Below are positions 29,063 to 39,557 of a DNA stretch of 64,000 nt, one piece after another (position 1 is the first letter of the stretch; each line of letters opens with the position of its first letter). This DNA is from WHSW01 sp963722175 (GTDB taxonomy: Bacteria > Actinomycetota > Thermoleophilia > Solirubrobacterales > 70-9), in contig CAVRKA010000004.1 of NCBI GenBank assembly GCA_963722175.1, positions 124,001 to 188,000 of the forward strand, given 5' to 3'. A program made the position numbers and the translations under genes. The notes below the pieces were generated by a model, which did no database searches, was not told where the DNA came from, and was given only the letters and a program-made list of their open reading frames with translations.

Positions 29063-29412
29063 TCAGGCCGTTCGGCCGCGCCAGCGCCCGAGCGCGCGGC
29101 GGCGTCTGGGCCCGGCCGCGGCGCTTCTCGCGATCGCGCTTGACCTGGCGGCGGATGTCCTCGGCGAGCTCGTGGATCGAGTGCAGCATCTCGGGCGAAG
29201 CCTCGCGTCGCGCGCAGGGTCGCCCCCTTCAGGTACAGCGTCGCCTCGGCGACGTAGCGGTCGGAGATCGACGGGTTGCGCTCCTCGCGGAGCTCGACCT
29301 CGAGCCGGGCGAGCTCGGAGACCTGGCGGGCGGTTCGGGCGAAGCGCTTGGACACATGCTCGCGAAGCTCCTCGGTCACCTCGACGTTGCGACCTCTGAC
29401 CTCGATTCGCAC
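29063..29412 (-). CDS. hpf: Ribosome hibernation promoting factor, short form (frame-disrupted)
   Basis: Starts MRIEVRGRNVEVTEEL at ATG 29412. Contains the RaiA/HPF S30AE domain (RFARTARQVSELARLEVELREERNPSISD, YVAEATLYLKGATLRA), then MLHSIHELAEDIRRQVKRDREKRR in another frame and a basic tail ending RGRTA at 29063. Two single-base insertions (near 29208 and 29098) explain the frame changes; removal gives 115 residues. It binds the 30S decoding area to silence ribosomes. Position between comF and secA is the normal actinobacterial order. Confidence 0.88.
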
Positions 29413-29445
29413 GGCTGTCTCCTTCCGTCGCTGAGCGATCGAATC

Positions 29446-30080
29446 TTACGCCGCCGTGCCCCGATCGCCAAGCGCACGGGCGAAGACGGCGGCGTCGACC
29501 TCGCTGCGCTCCGGCGCGCGAAGCGCCGCGGCGCACGCGGCGAGCGTCGCGCCGGTGGTGAGGACGTCGTCGACCAGGAGCGGCCGCGCCGGGCGGGTCG
29601 GCGACCGCCCGCACCCGGGGCGGGGCGGCCAGCCGTTCGCTGCGCGGGCGCCCGACCTGGCGCGGACCGTCGGCGCGAGCGCAGGGGCTTGGCGCAGCGG
29701 CAGGCCGAGCTGCTTCGCCAGCGCGCCGGCGATCAGCTCGGCCGGGTCGAAGCCGCGGCGGCGCCGGCGGGCCGGGGCCGCGGGCACGGCGACGACCGCG
29801 GTCACGGGCGGCGGGTCGACCGCGGCGGCGATCGCCTCGGCGATGCGTGCGCGAGCTGGAGCCGGCCGCCGAACTTGAGCGCGGTGACGAGGTCGCGGGC
29901 GACGCCCTCGTACGGGGCGACCCAGGCGACCGGGCCGACGCCGGGGACCTCGGTGACGCCACCGCCAACCGTGGCCAGGGCCTGCTTGCAGCGAGGGCAG
30001 ATCGGGTCCGGGGCCGCGCAGGCCTCGCCGCAGGCGGCGCAGAGGGGCGGGGCGAGAAGGGAGAGGGCGCGAGCGAGCAC
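29446..30080 (-). CDS. comF: ComF-family phosphoribosyltransferase (frame-disrupted)
   Basis: GTG 30080 begins MLARALSLLAPPLCAACGEACAAPDPICPRC, an N-terminal four-Cys zinc finger. It continues VAPYEGVARDLVTALKFGG, AVPAAPARRRRRGFDPAELIAGALA and the PRPP-binding loop LLVDDVLTTGATLAA. Three indels (near 29849, 29666 and 29589) shift frames; correcting them gives 211 residues, the usual size. ComF is required for DNA uptake in competent bacteria, but comF-like genes are also widespread in non-competent Actinobacteria. Confidence 0.85.
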
Positions 30081-30185
30081 CGCCGGAGCTTTGACTCTCG
30101 CGAGCGCCGCGGGGTGCGCGAACGTGGCAAAGCAGTAAGGGGAGGCGCCCGAAACGGCGATCCGCGCGGTGCCCGGAGGGGGCGG

Positions 30186-30221
30186 TGCACGTTACGACGT
30201 CATAGAGGTATCTAACGTGCA
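30186..30221. repeat. 9-bp inverted repeat in the comF-GGDEF gap
   Basis: TGCACGTTA (30186-30194) and TAACGTGCA (30213-30221) pair perfectly across an 18-nt loop. It sits in the 194-bp gap between the divergently... oriented start of comF (30080) and the 3' end of the GGDEF gene (30275), so it could act in the comF promoter or as a transcription end signal for the diguanylate cyclase. The rest of the gap is G/C-rich with no recognised element. Confidence 0.45.
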
Positions 30222-30274
30222 GGACCCCCGGGGCGACCCCCCTTATTGCCCGTTGTTGTTCGGGCGACGCAGCG

Positions 30275-31694
30275 TCAGGCCGAGTTCGCCGTGATCACGC
30301 GGTCGCGGCCGGCGCGCTTTGCCTGATAGAGCGCGGCGTCGGCGCGGCCGACCAGCGCCTCGGGCTGCTCCTCGCCGTCCCACTCGGCGATCCCGGCCGA
30401 GCACGACTCGCCCTCGGGCGTGAAGGCGCGCAAGCGCTCGACGAGGCCGACCGCGTCGGCGACGTCGCAGCCGGGCAGGATGACGCTGAACTCCTCGCCG
30501 CCGTAGCGGGCGAGGATGTCGTAGGGGCGGAGCGCCGTGCGCCAGGCGACCGCCGCCTCGCGCAGGAGTCCGTCGCCGGCCTGGTGGCCGCGGCGGTCGT
30601 TGTAGTCCTTGAAGTGGTCGAGGTCGAGCATCGCGACGCAGATCGGATGCTGGTCGCGCCAGGCACGGGAGAGCTCGCGCGGCAACTGCTGCTCCCAGTG
30701 GCGGCGGTTGGGCAGCCCGGTGAGCGCGTCGGTGCGCGCCAGGTGCTCGAGCTGGCCGAGCAGGTCGGCGCGGCCGATCGCGACCGCCGCCTCGGCCCCC
30801 AGCAGGTCGATCATCGTCGAGAGCCGCAGCGAGATCCCGGCGACCTCCTCGCGCCAGGCGATCGCGAGCACGCCGATCGCCGCGCGATCGCGGACGACCG
30901 GATGCCAGAGCACCGCCCGGGCCTGCGCCCGGCGCATGAACTCGCGGTCGGCCTCCGCCTCGCCGTCGCCGAGCGCGATGAACACCTCCTCGGCCCTGGT
31001 GTAGGCGAGGGTCGCCCCGGCCTCGCCGGTGAGCGGCAGCTCGAGCCCGTGCAGGTCGGCGCCGACGCTGGCCTCGGGAACGAGCGTCTCGCCGCCGGGC
31101 CCGGGCTCGAACAGAGCCGCGACCGGGGCTCCTGCCACCCGGCGCGCCCCGTCGCAGACCGCAACCCGGGCCGCCGTCGGATCGACGCTGCGGGCCAGCG
31201 CCCTGGTCGCTTCGGTGACCGCGTCGACCCCGGCGGCGCGGGTGCCGAGGTCGCGCTCCATCTGGCTGCGATCGGAGATGTCGAGGGCGACCGAGAGCCC
31301 GCCGGTCACCTCGCCCTTCGAGTCGGTGAGGGGGACGATCCGCACCCAGTAGTCGCGTCCCGAGTCGGTCGAGCGGTACTCGAACGAGCGCTGCTCGCCG
31401 CGCAGCGCGGCGCCGTAGTGGATCATCAGCGGCTCGCGCTGCGCCTGGGGGACGTGGCCGAGCAGGAACTTCCCCTCGACCTCGCCCGGCGTGTGCCCGC
31501 CGAAGTCGGCGGCGGCGCCGCCCGCGAAGCGCACCCGCAGATCGTGGTCGAAGACCGTGATCGTCGTCTGCGGGATGTGGTCGAGCAGGATCCGGTGGCG
31601 GCGCTCGACCGCACGCAGCTGCCACATGCGTCCAGATCAGGACCACGCTGACGACCGCCAACAACCCCGCTAGTACGACCAATGCGAGCTCCAT
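30275..31694 (-). CDS. Membrane-anchored PAS-GAF-GGDEF diguanylate cyclase (one insertion)
   Basis: ATG 31694 gives one TM helix (LALVVLAGLLAVVSVVLIW); removing one base near 31628 joins it to the body for 472 residues. Domain order: TM (about 3-22), PAS (about 35-150, with FRSTDSGRDYWVRIVPL-like repeat core), GAF-like (about 165-300), GGDEF (about 310-470). The active loop ARYGGEEF has the consensus GGEEF, and RPYD five residues earlier is an RxxD inhibitory I-site. It should therefore make c-di-GMP with product feedback. It follows thrC by 54 bp. Confidence 0.9.
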
Positions 31695-31748
31695 GCACCT
31701 CCTTCGTACCCCATTATCGGCAAGAAGAGCGCCGATCGACAGGGGATA

Positions 31749-32784
31749 TCAGTCGAAAACAGCCCGCTCGACCTCGGCCAGATCGGCCTCGCAGCCGATC
31801 ACCGCCGGCGCCTTGGCCAGCGCCGTATCGGGATCCTTGAGCCCGTGACCGGTGAGCACGCAGACGACCGTCTCGCGGTGGCGCCGCCCCCTCGGCCACC
31901 GGCAGGCCGTGGGCGAGGATCCCGGCCACCGACGCCGCCGAGGCCGGCTCGCAGAAGACGCCCTTCGCGCGAGGCGAGCAGCCGGTACGCGTCGAGGATC
32001 TGCTCGTCGGAGACCGCCTCGACCCGCCCCGCGAGCTGGTGAACGCGGCCATCGCCTCCTCCCAGCGCGCCGGGTTGCCGATCCGGATCGCCGAGGCGAT
32101 CGTCTCCGGCTCGGCGACCGGGGCACCGTGCACGAGCGGCGCGGCGCCCTCGGCCTGAAAGCCGTAGAGGACCGGGGCGACGCCCGACTCGGCGAAGCCG
32201 CGCTGCCAGGCGGTGACGTTGCCGGCGTTGCCGACCGGGATCGCGAGCGCGTCGGGAGCGTCGCCGAGCTCCTCGACGACCTCGAACGCGGCCGTCTTCT
32301 GGCCCTCGATCCGGTACGGGTTGACCGAGTTGACGAGCTCGACCGGATGCGTCTCGGCGAGCTTGCGGACGATCGCGAGCGCCTGGTCGAAGTTGCCGCG
32401 CAGCGCGATCACGCGCGCCCCGTGCATCAGCGCCTGGGCGAGCTTGCCGATCGCGATCTTGCCCTCGGGGACGATCACCGCACCGCGCAGCCCGGCCCGC
32501 GCCGCATAGGCGGCGGCGCTCGCCGCCGTGTTGCCGGTCGAGGCGCAGATCACCGCCTCGGCGCCGGCGCCGGCGGCGCGCGAGACGGCGACCGTCATCC
32601 CGCGGTCCTTGAAGCTGCCCGTCGGGTTCGCGCCCTCGAGCTTGAGCAGCACGCGGGCGCCGACCCGCTCGGAGATCACGGGCGCCTCGACCAGCGGCGT
32701 CGACCCCTCGTTGAGGGTGACGACGGGATCGCCGGCCTCGAGCGGGAGACGGTCGCGGTAGCGCTCGATCAGCGGTGCGGGCAT
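31749..32784 (-). CDS. thrC: Threonine synthase (frame-disrupted)
   Basis: PLP enzyme converting O-phosphohomoserine to threonine. ATG 32784. Motifs: LNEGSTPLVEAP, LEGANPTGSFKDRGM with the PLP Lys, CASTGNTAASAAAYAARAGL, VNPYRIEGQKTAAFE and IPVGNAGN. The tail is split by one deletion (near 32037) and two insertions (near 31972 and 31889). Corrected, it reads EPASAASVAGILAHGL and VVCVLTGHGLKDPD to the TGA at 31749, for 344 residues. Immediately downstream of hom, one base apart. Confidence 0.93.
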
Positions 32785-34010
32785 CTATGCGAAGGCTTCC
32801 TCGATCACCCGGATCGCGCGCGGCGCGGCGCGCAGGAACTCGAGGCCGGCGATCTGCTCGAGCGCCGCGTAGAAGGCGCGCTCCGGCGCCTCGTGGAGGA
32901 CCATCACCAGGCGGGCGTCGTCGCCGAGCCCGCGCTGGACGACGCTCTGCACCGAGATCTCGTTCTCGCCGAGGACCTCGGCGATCCGCGCCAGCACGCC
33001 TGGCCGGTCGGCGACCTCGAGGTGGAGGTAGAACGAAGAGCTGACCTCGCGGATCACCTCGAGCCGCTCGGCCGGCTGATCGACGGGCGCCTCGCCGGAG
33101 AGGATCGAGACGAGGTCGCCGAGCACCGCGGTGGCGGTCTGCGTCCCGCCCGCTCCCGGGCCCGACATCGTGATCTCGGTGATCGCCGGCGCCTCGACCA
33201 TGACCGCGTTGAAGGCGCCCTCGATCGGGGCGAGCGGGTGCTCGGCGTTCAGGAAGCAGGGAAAGACACGGACGCTGATCCCCTCGCCGCGGCGCTCGGC
33301 GACGCCGAGCAGCTTGAGCGAGAGGCCGAGCTCCTTCGCGTAGGCGATGTCGTCGGGCCGGATCTCGGTGATCCCCTCGTAGGTGACGTCGTCGAGGCCG
33401 ACCGGCGTGTCGAAAGCGAGGCGGGCGAGGATCGCCATCTTCGCCGCCGCGTCGGCGCCGCCGACGTCCTCGGTCGGATCGGCCTCTGCGTAACCGAGCT
33501 CCTGGGCGCGGGCGAGGGCGTCCTCGTAGGTCGCCCCGGTGCTCGCCATCTCGCTGAGGATGAAGTTCGTAGTCCCGTTGACGATCCCGAGCAGCTTCTC
33601 GATCCGGGTCGCGGCGAGGCTCTCCTGGATCACCCGGATCACCGGGACGACGCCGGCCACCGCGGCCTCGAAGCGCAGCTGGACGCCGTTGACCCGCGCC
33701 GTTGCGAACAGCTCGTTGCCGTGCTGTGCGACAGCTGCTTGTTGGCGGTGATCACGTGCTTGCCCGGACTCGAGCGCCCGCAGCACGTAGGCGCGCGCCG
33801 GGTCGGTGCCGCCGATCAGCTCGACGACGATCTCCGAGTCGGCGAGGATCTGCTCGAAGTCGCCGTCCGAACGGCTGCAGCACGCCCGACCAGCTCGGGC
33901 CGGCGGCCGGAGATCGCCTCGACCTGGAAGGCGCGGTCGGCGAGCTGCTCGGCGAACGCGCCGCCGACGGTCCCCTGTCCGAGCACACCTATCCGGGCTG
34001 GTTCAGACAT
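32785..34010 (-). CDS. hom: Homoserine dehydrogenase with ACT domain (frame-disrupted)
   Basis: Reduces aspartate semialdehyde to homoserine. ATG 34010 (overlapping the lysA stop) opens the Rossmann motif IGVLGQGTVGGAFAEQL; the body shows AAVAGVVPVIRVIQESL, GIVNGTTNFILSEM, GYAEADPTEDVGGADAAAKM and LHLEVADRPGVLARIAEVL, the C-terminal ACT regulatory domain. Three indels lie near 33872 (deletion), 33766 (insertion) and 33733 (deletion). Corrected length 408 residues. The ACT domain suggests threonine feedback. thrB is not in the window. Confidence 0.93.
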
Positions 34011-35313
34011 CACGCGCGGTCAGGTCGGCATAAGTCTCGCGGCGCACCACGACGCGGGCGTCGCCGCCGGCGCAGAAGATCACCGGCGGGCGGGGGACGC
34101 CGTTGTAGTTGTTGGCCATCGCGTACCCGTAGGCGCCGGTCGCCGGGGTGACGAGCACGTCGCCGATCCGCGGCGCCGCCACTCGGGCGTCGCGGACCAG
34201 CATGTCGCTCGACTCGCAGTGCATGCCGGCGATCGTCACCGTCGCCTCGGGCGAAGCCGCCGCGCGGTCGGCGATCAACGCCTCGTAGCGGGCGCCGTAG
34301 AGCATCGGCCGCAGGTTGTCGGACATCCCGCCGTCGACGGCGACGTAGGTGCGCACGCCGGGGATCTCCTTCACGGTGCCGACCGTGTACAGCGTGATCC
34401 CGGCGTTGCCGACCAGCGAGCGCCCGGGCTCGACCAGGATCCGCGGCGGCCGGTCGAAGACCCGCTGGACGCCGCCGACCTTGACCTCGGCGTAGGCGTC
34501 GATCGAGGGTGGCTCGTCAGCGGTGGTGTAGGCGATCCCGAGCCCGCCGCCGACGTTCAGCATCCGGCACCAGGCCGGATCGGCGATCGCCGTCCAGCGC
34601 CTCGATCGCCCGAACGTATGGCTCGAGCTCGAAGATCTGCGAGCCGATGTGGGCGTGGAGCCCGACGAGCTCGAGGTTGGCGGGCGCCAGAACGGCCTCG
34701 ATCGCCGACGCCCGCGAGCCCGTCCGCGAGCCCGAGCCCGAACTTCGAGTCCACCTGCCCGGTCTGGATGTAGGTGTGGGTGTCGGCCTGGACCCCGGGC
34801 GTGACCCGGATCAGCACCTGCTGGCGGCGTCCGGCGCCGGCGCAGATCTGGTCGAGGCGTCCGATCTCGGCGAGCGAGTCGCAGATCACGTAGCCGACGC
34901 CGGCCTCGACCGCGGCGCGCAGCTCGGCCTCGCTCTTGTTGTTGCCGTGCAGATGGATGCGCGCCGGGTCGAAGCCCGGCGCGCAGCGCCGTGTGCAGCT
35001 CGCCGCCCGAGGCGACGTCGATCGAGAGGCCCTCGTCGGCGAGCAACGCGCAGAGCGCGGTGATCGGCGCCGCCTTGCTGGCGTAGACGACCTCGAAGTC
35101 GTCGGTTCGTGAGCCGAAGGCGGCGCGGTAGGCGCGGGCGCGGGAACGCACGTCGTCGGTGGCGTAGACGTAGGCGGGGGTCCCGAACTCGCGCGCCAGC
35201 TCGACCACGTCGCAGCCGCCGACCTCGAGCTGGCCCGCCTCGTTGACCCGGCTCCCGGCCGGATAGACGGCGGAACCGGCGATCGGATCCGCGTTGGCTG
35301 TGGCCTCGCTCAT
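34003..35313 (-). CDS. lysA: Diaminopimelate decarboxylase (frame-disrupted)
   Basis: PLP enzyme for the last step of lysine synthesis. ATG 35313. Motifs: FGTPAYVYATDDVRSRA, VVYASKAAP with the PLP Lys, VASGGELHTAL, SKFGLGL, NVGGGLGIAY, LVEPGRSLVGNAG, VDGGMSDNLRPMLYGARY and GMHCESSDML with the catalytic Cys. Three insertions near 34980, 34712 and 34590 shift the middle third; removal gives 435 residues. It heads lysA-hom-thrC, an aspartate-family operon. Confidence 0.94.
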   Translation of the reverse strand: MSEATANADPIAGSAVYPAGSRVNEAGQLEVGGCDVVELAREFGTPAYVYATDDVRSRARAYRAAFGSRTDDFEVVYASKAAPITALCALLADEGLSIDVASGGELHTALRAGLRPGAHPSARQQQERGRAARRGRGRRRLRDLRLARRDRTPRPDLRRRRTPPAGADPGHARGPGRHPHLHPDRAGGLEVRARARGRARGRRRSRPFWRPPTSSSSGSTPTSARRSSSSSHTFGRSRRWTAIADPAWCRMLNVGGGLGIAYTTADEPPSIDAYAEVKVGGVQRVFDRPPRILVEPGRSLVGNAGITLYTVGTVKEIPGVRTYVAVDGGMSDNLRPMLYGARYEALIADRAAASPEATVTIAGMHCESSDMLVRDARVAAPRIGDVLVTPATGAYGYAMANNYNGVPRPPVIFCAGGDARVVVRRETYADLTARDV

Positions 35314-35334
35314 GGCGAGGCATGATGACGGGTG

Positions 35335-36067
35335 ATGCGCAAGCGCTGGCTGCCAGCCCCGAAGCCGCCGACCGAGACCGGGGTCGCCGAGGGCCGCCCG
35401 TACCTGCTCGTGGCTCCCGAAGACGGCCCCGCCGTGGCCGGGGATGGTGATCGTGCACGGCGCCGGCTCCGCGAAGGAGAACCACGCCGACTTCGGCCGC
35501 GCCTGCGCCGCCGCCGGGTGGGCCGCGCTTGCCTACGACCAGCGCGGGCACGGCGGTGGGGATGACGAGATGTCGCCCGAGGCGCTCGCCGACGTGGGGC
35601 GGATGGCGCGCTTTCTCGCCGGCCGCGCCGGGGTCGACCCGGCACGGGTCTGCGTCCGCGGCTCGAGCATGGGCGGCTTCGTCGCGATCCACGGCGCCGC
35701 CACCTCGCCGGCGATCGCCGGGGTGATCGCGATCTGCCCGGCGGGCGAGGAACACCTGGCCCGCGGCCTCCGCGATGGCTCGCTCGAGTTCCGCGCCGGC
35801 GAGCGGTCCCGCACGGACCTGACGGCGTGGCTCGGCGAGCACGACCTCCGCGACGCGGTCGAGTTGCTCGCCGCCAAGCCGCTGTTGCTGATCCACGCCG
35901 AGGGCGACGAGCGGATCCCGAGCGAGTTCTCGGCCGAGCTCTACGAGCGCGCCGCAGAACCCCGCAAGCTCATCCTCCTGCCCGGCGGACACCACCGCTC
36001 CGCCCAACACGACGGCGAGCTTCAGGGGATCGCCCTGCGCTGGCTCGACCGCGCGCTCGCCGGCTAG
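35335..36067 (+). CDS. Alpha/beta hydrolase (dienelactone-hydrolase-like; one insertion)
   Basis: The first frame opens at GTG 35332 or ATG 35335 (MRKRWLPAP) and changes near 35441, where removal of one G joins it to MVIVHGAGSAKENH. Corrected 243 residues. Triad candidates: Ser in VRGSSMGGFVA, Asp in HAEGDERIP and His in LPGGHHRS; oxyanion motif HGAG. Likely a small-molecule esterase or peptidase-like hydrolase. Divergent from lysA with 21 bp between starts. Confidence 0.82.
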
Positions 36068-36071
36068 CGAC

Positions 36072-36815
36072 TCAGTCGGGCAGGAGCCCGCCGGTGACGC
36101 CGTTGACCGCGCCCCCGACCTGCTGGCCGAGGTCCTGCTGACCGGCGACGCCACCGACCTGGTCGACCGTGCCCTGGACGCTTTGGTCCACGGTGCCCGT
36201 GACCCCGTCGGTCGCCTCGTTCAGCGGCAGGTCGAGCCCGGCGTTGGAGGCCGCGTTGTCGATCCCCTGAACCGCGCCGCCCACGGGCCCCGTGCCGGTG
36301 CCGGCAGGAGCGGTCCCGGGATCCGTGCCGGTGCCGGTGCCCGTCGTCGGCGTGCCGGTGTCGGTCGGCGTCGTCCCCGGCGGCGTGGTCGTCGGCGTCG
36401 TAAGCCCGTCGGTCCCTGGAGCGATCGCCCCCGCGCCACCGCCGCCACCCGTCGTGGCGGCCGGCGCGATCGGGGTCGCCGCCGCGGCGGTCGCCGCCAC
36501 CGCGCCCGGAGCGGCGGCAAGAGTCCCGGCGGCTCCGGCCGGCGCGCCGGCGCCCGCAGCCTGGACGGCGACGGTGTCGCCGCCCTCGTCACCGCCGCCG
36601 ACCGGCAGTCCGTTGAAGGCGACGTATGCGGCCAGCGAGCCGAAGATGACGATCCCGGCGGTGATCAGCAGGATGGTCGCGGCGCCGCCGGCGAAGAACG
36701 CCCGGCGGTTGAAGTTCGTGCCCGGCCGCGTCGCTGCCTCCGGCCGCGTTGCTGTGCCCGGCCGCGTCGCTGCCCCCGCGACCGCGCTCGGATTTTTCGT
36801 GGCGATGGTGTTCAT
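36072..36815 (-). CDS. Single-TM protein with long Thr/Pro/Gly-rich tail
   Basis: 247 residues from ATG 36815 (an upstream in-frame start at 36905 is less likely). A short N-terminus of TRP-repeat character (TRPGTATRPEAATRPGT) precedes one TM (about 35-58, FFAGGAATILLITAGIVIFGSLAAYVAF). About 190 residues of low-complexity Gly/Ala/Thr/Pro follow, with a final Asp/Gln/Gly-rich part (QSVQGTVDQVGGVAGQ). It looks like a membrane-anchored wall-spanning protein; function unknown. Confidence 0.6.
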   Translation of the reverse strand: MNTIATKNPSAVAGAATRPGTATRPEAATRPGTNFNRRAFFAGGAATILLITAGIVIFGSLAAYVAFNGLPVGGGDEGGDTVAVQAAGAGAPAGAAGTLAAAPGAVAATAAAATPIAPAATTGGGGGAGAIAPGTDGLTTPTTTPPGTTPTDTGTPTTGTGTGTDPGTAPAGTGTGPVGGAVQGIDNAASNAGLDLPLNEATDGVTGTVDQSVQGTVDQVGGVAGQQDLGQQVGGAVNGVTGGLLPD

Positions 36816-36923
36816 CGTTGAACTGCACGCGCCGCCCACGACGGGCGGGTCAATCTCCGTATCGACATAAGAGTAAGCGAGGTTGAGCGCCTCGACAAGT
36901 GCCAACCAGCACCCAAGCGGGAC

Positions 36924-38087
36924 CTACAGGTACCCAAGCGGATCGACGGCGCTGCCGTTGACCCGGATCTCGAAGTGCAGGTGGGGGCCGGTCGAGGAGC
37001 CGGTGTTGCCGCTGTAGCCGATCACCTCACCCTGGGCGACCGAATCCCCGGGGCTGACCGCGTAGCTCGACTGGTGTGCGTAGCAGGACGAGAGCCCGCC
37101 GCCGTGGTCGACGCAGGTGTAGTTGCCGTAGCCGCCGGTATAGGCGGCGAGGATCACGCTGCCGGCCTTCGCGGCGCGGACCGGAGTGCCCTCCGGAACC
37201 GAGATGTCGATCCCCTCGTGCATGCGGCCCCAGCGGTAGCCGAACGGCGAGCTGAGCGTCCCGTTGACCGGCCAGATCCAGCCGCCGCTCGCCCCCTGGA
37301 TCGGGCCGGCCTGCAGCGGCTCGACCCCGGGCGTCGCGGTCGCCTGCTGGATCTGCTGCTGGATCTGGCCCTGGAGGCCGGCGACGTCGCCCTCGAGCTG
37401 CTCGATGTCCGAGTTGACCTGGTCGAGCGCCGCGGCCTTGCTGTCGCGGGCGGCCGCGAGCTCTGCCTCGCGGGCCTCGAGCTGGGCGCGGGTGCGAACG
37501 AGCTCGGCCTTCTTCTCCTCGATCTCGTTGCGGTCCTCGGTCACCCGCTCGACCGTGATCCGGCTGCCGTTGCGCAGCGTCCGCACCCGGCCGACGATCG
37601 AGGAGTCCTGCTCCTCGATCCGGCGCAGGTACTCGTAGCGCGAGAGCAGGTCGTCGAAGCCGTCGGACTCGAGCATCACGGTGAGCAGGTCGGGGTCGGC
37701 GGAGCGGTAGATGTCGACCAGCCGGTTGCGGAGCACGTTGAGGGAGCGGTGGAGCTGCTCGTGGAGGCGATCGAGCCGCGCCTTCTCGGTGTTGAGGCGG
37801 TGCTGGACGCGGCGCAGCTCGGCGACGACGATCGCCTCGCGGTTGCGGAGGATCGCGACCTCGCCGGCGAGCTGGTCGACGCGGGCGTTGAAGTCGGCGA
37901 GCTCGCTCGAGAGGACGCCCTTGCGCTCCTTCTCCTGCTCGAGCTGGGCCCGGCTCTCGTCGAGGCGCGTCTGCAGGTCCTGGGCGCCGGCGCCGGCGCC
38001 GAAGCCGACGAGCAGCACGAGCAGGCCGAGGGCTGCCACAAGCGCCGTCGGCCTACGTATCCGCGTGTCGTTTCCGATCCGCATCAT
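36924..38087 (-). CDS. Murein hydrolase activator/M23 peptidase with coiled coil
   Basis: 387 residues from ATG 38087 (38114 and 38084 are alternative starts, and no clear ribosome-binding site decides). Signal peptide LVAALGLLVLLVGFGAGAGAQ, a long coiled coil (about 40-230: RLDESRAQLEQEKERK...), then a C-terminal LytM/M23 domain with zinc ligands in MHEGIDIS (H and D), YAHQ and HLHFE. Family members (EnvC/NlpD/RipB-like) cut peptidoglycan cross-links or activate amidases at division. All zinc ligands are present, so it may be enzymatic. Confidence 0.9.
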   Translation of the reverse strand: MMRIGNDTRIRRPTALVAALGLLVLLVGFGAGAGAQDLQTRLDESRAQLEQEKERKGVLSSELADFNARVDQLAGEVAILRNREAIVVAELRRVQHRLNTEKARLDRLHEQLHRSLNVLRNRLVDIYRSADPDLLTVMLESDGFDDLLSRYEYLRRIEEQDSSIVGRVRTLRNGSRITVERVTEDRNEIEEKKAELVRTRAQLEAREAELAAARDSKAAALDQVNSDIEQLEGDVAGLQGQIQQQIQQATATPGVEPLQAGPIQGASGGWIWPVNGTLSSPFGYRWGRMHEGIDISVPEGTPVRAAKAGSVILAAYTGGYGNYTCVDHGGGLSSCYAHQSSYAVSPGDSVAQGEVIGYSGNTGSSTGPHLHFEIRVNGSAVDPLGYL

Positions 38088-38190
38088 GATCAACCAGGTT
38101 GGCCTGCACCCCATTGCGGGCCACCGAGCAGGCGGGAACGTTAGAGCGTCGAAACCGGCGGCCGCCCCACCTCGGCGGGGCTTGCAAGCG

Positions 38191-39519
38191 CTACTGCGTG
38201 GCGGCGACCGAGCCGCCGACGGAACCGCCGAGATTCGGCTCGGCGGCCTCGGCGGCGATCGCAGCGGCCTCGAGCAGGCGGTCGCGGTACTCCGTCACCT
38301 GCATTCGCGAGATCACGAGGCGCTGGATCTCGGCCGTACCCTCGAACAGCTCGTAGATCTTCGCGTCGCGGAACCACTTCTCCAGCGGGCACTCCCTGGT
38401 GGCGGCGAACGGGCCGACGAGGTCCATCAGCGTGCGGGTTGCCCAGACCGCGACCTGGCCCGACTTCAGCTTCGACATCGAGCCCTGTCCGCCGGTCAAA
38501 GGGATCCCGTTGCGGCCCATCCACGAGGCCCGCTGGACGAGCAGCCGGGCGGCCTCGATCTCGGTCGCGACCTGGGCGAGCACCTGTTGGACGCTCTGGC
38601 GCTCGAGCGGCGGCAGGCCCGCGGTCGAGCTGTCGTCGAGCGCGAGCTCGAGCAAGTCGGCCGCCAGCGTGTCGTCATCGAGATAGGTGAGGGTCCACTC
38701 GTAGGCCGCCTGAGCGATCCCGAGCGCCGAAGCGCCGACGATCGGCCGCGTCAGCTCGAAGGTGGCGAGGGCGTTCGAGCCTCGCGACGGCTCGCCCCGG
38801 CGCGCCCGGTCGAGCTTGCGCTCCAGCTTCTCGATCCCGCCGAGCAGGTTGTCGACCGGCACCCGGCAGTCTTCGAGCACGACCTCGGCGGTGTGCGAGG
38901 CGCGGATCCCGAGCTTCGACTCCTTCTTGCCCTGGCTCAGGCCCGGGGTTCCCTTCTCGATCACGAACGAGGCCTGGCCGCGGTGGCCGAGCTCGGGCGC
39001 GGTGTTCGCGACGACGACGTGGACGTCGGCGATCCCGCCGTTGGTGATGAAGACCTTGGTCCCGTTGAGCACCCATTCGTCGCCGTCGCGCTGTGCGGTC
39101 GTCCGCAGGCTCTTGACGTCGGAGCCGGCGCCGGCCTCGGTGACCGCGTACGCGCCGAGCTTGATCTCGTCGCCCACCCCGAAGCACTCGGGGACCCAGC
39201 GGGTGATCTGCTCCGGGGTGCCCGACGCGGCGAGCCCGGCGGCGGCGAGGCCCGACCCCGAGATCGCGAGCGCGATCCCGGCGCAGCCCCAGTGAAACTC
39301 CTCGGCGCCGAGGATCCCGAGCATGCCGTCGGGGTCGGAGCCCATGCGCTGGATGTGCTCGAGCCCGTGCAGGCCCTGATCGCGGGCGGCCTTGATCACC
39401 TCCCACGGGGTCGACTCCTCCTCGTCGTGCTTGGCCGCCACCGGCCGGATCACGTCGCGGGCGAAGCTCCGCATCTTCGCCTTGTACTCGAGTTGCTCCT
39501 CGTTGAGCGCGAAATCCAT
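38191..39519 (-). CDS. Acyl-CoA dehydrogenase
   Basis: 442 residues from ATG 39519 with ribosome-binding site AGGAGG. FAD-dependent first step of beta-oxidation. Motifs: YAVTEAGAGSD, WVLNGTKVFITNGG, KLGIRASHT, PVDNLLG, and YELFEGTAEIQRLVISR containing the catalytic Glu. It has a 25-30-residue insert around KLERKLDRARRGEPSRGSN. A 14-bp dyad at 39558-39571, 39 bp upstream, suggests TetR-type control, matching the thiolase at 45366 and the 3-hydroxyacyl-CoA dehydrogenase at 47547. Confidence 0.93.
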   Translation of the reverse strand: MDFALNEEQLEYKAKMRSFARDVIRPVAAKHDEEESTPWEVIKAARDQGLHGLEHIQRMGSDPDGMLGILGAEEFHWGCAGIALAISGSGLAAAGLAASGTPEQITRWVPECFGVGDEIKLGAYAVTEAGAGSDVKSLRTTAQRDGDEWVLNGTKVFITNGGIADVHVVVANTAPELGHRGQASFVIEKGTPGLSQGKKESKLGIRASHTAEVVLEDCRVPVDNLLGGIEKLERKLDRARRGEPSRGSNALATFELTRPIVGASALGIAQAAYEWTLTYLDDDTLAADLLELALDDSSTAGLPPLERQSVQQVLAQVATEIEAARLLVQRASWMGRNGIPLTGGQGSMSKLKSGQVAVWATRTLMDLVGPFAATRECPLEKWFRDAKIYELFEGTAEIQRLVISRMQVTEYRDRLLEAAAIAAEAAEPNLGGSVGGSVAATQ

Positions 39520-39557
39520 TGCCTGCGACCTCCTGAAGCGTATGGCGAGCGACTGAT

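Noticed and set aside
31852..34773. A 973-codon plus-strand frame across thrC, hom and lysA
   Set aside because: It is the antisense shadow of three clearly identified biosynthetic genes, and its Arg/Asp/Gly-rich translation has no domain. The minus-strand genes have full family motifs.
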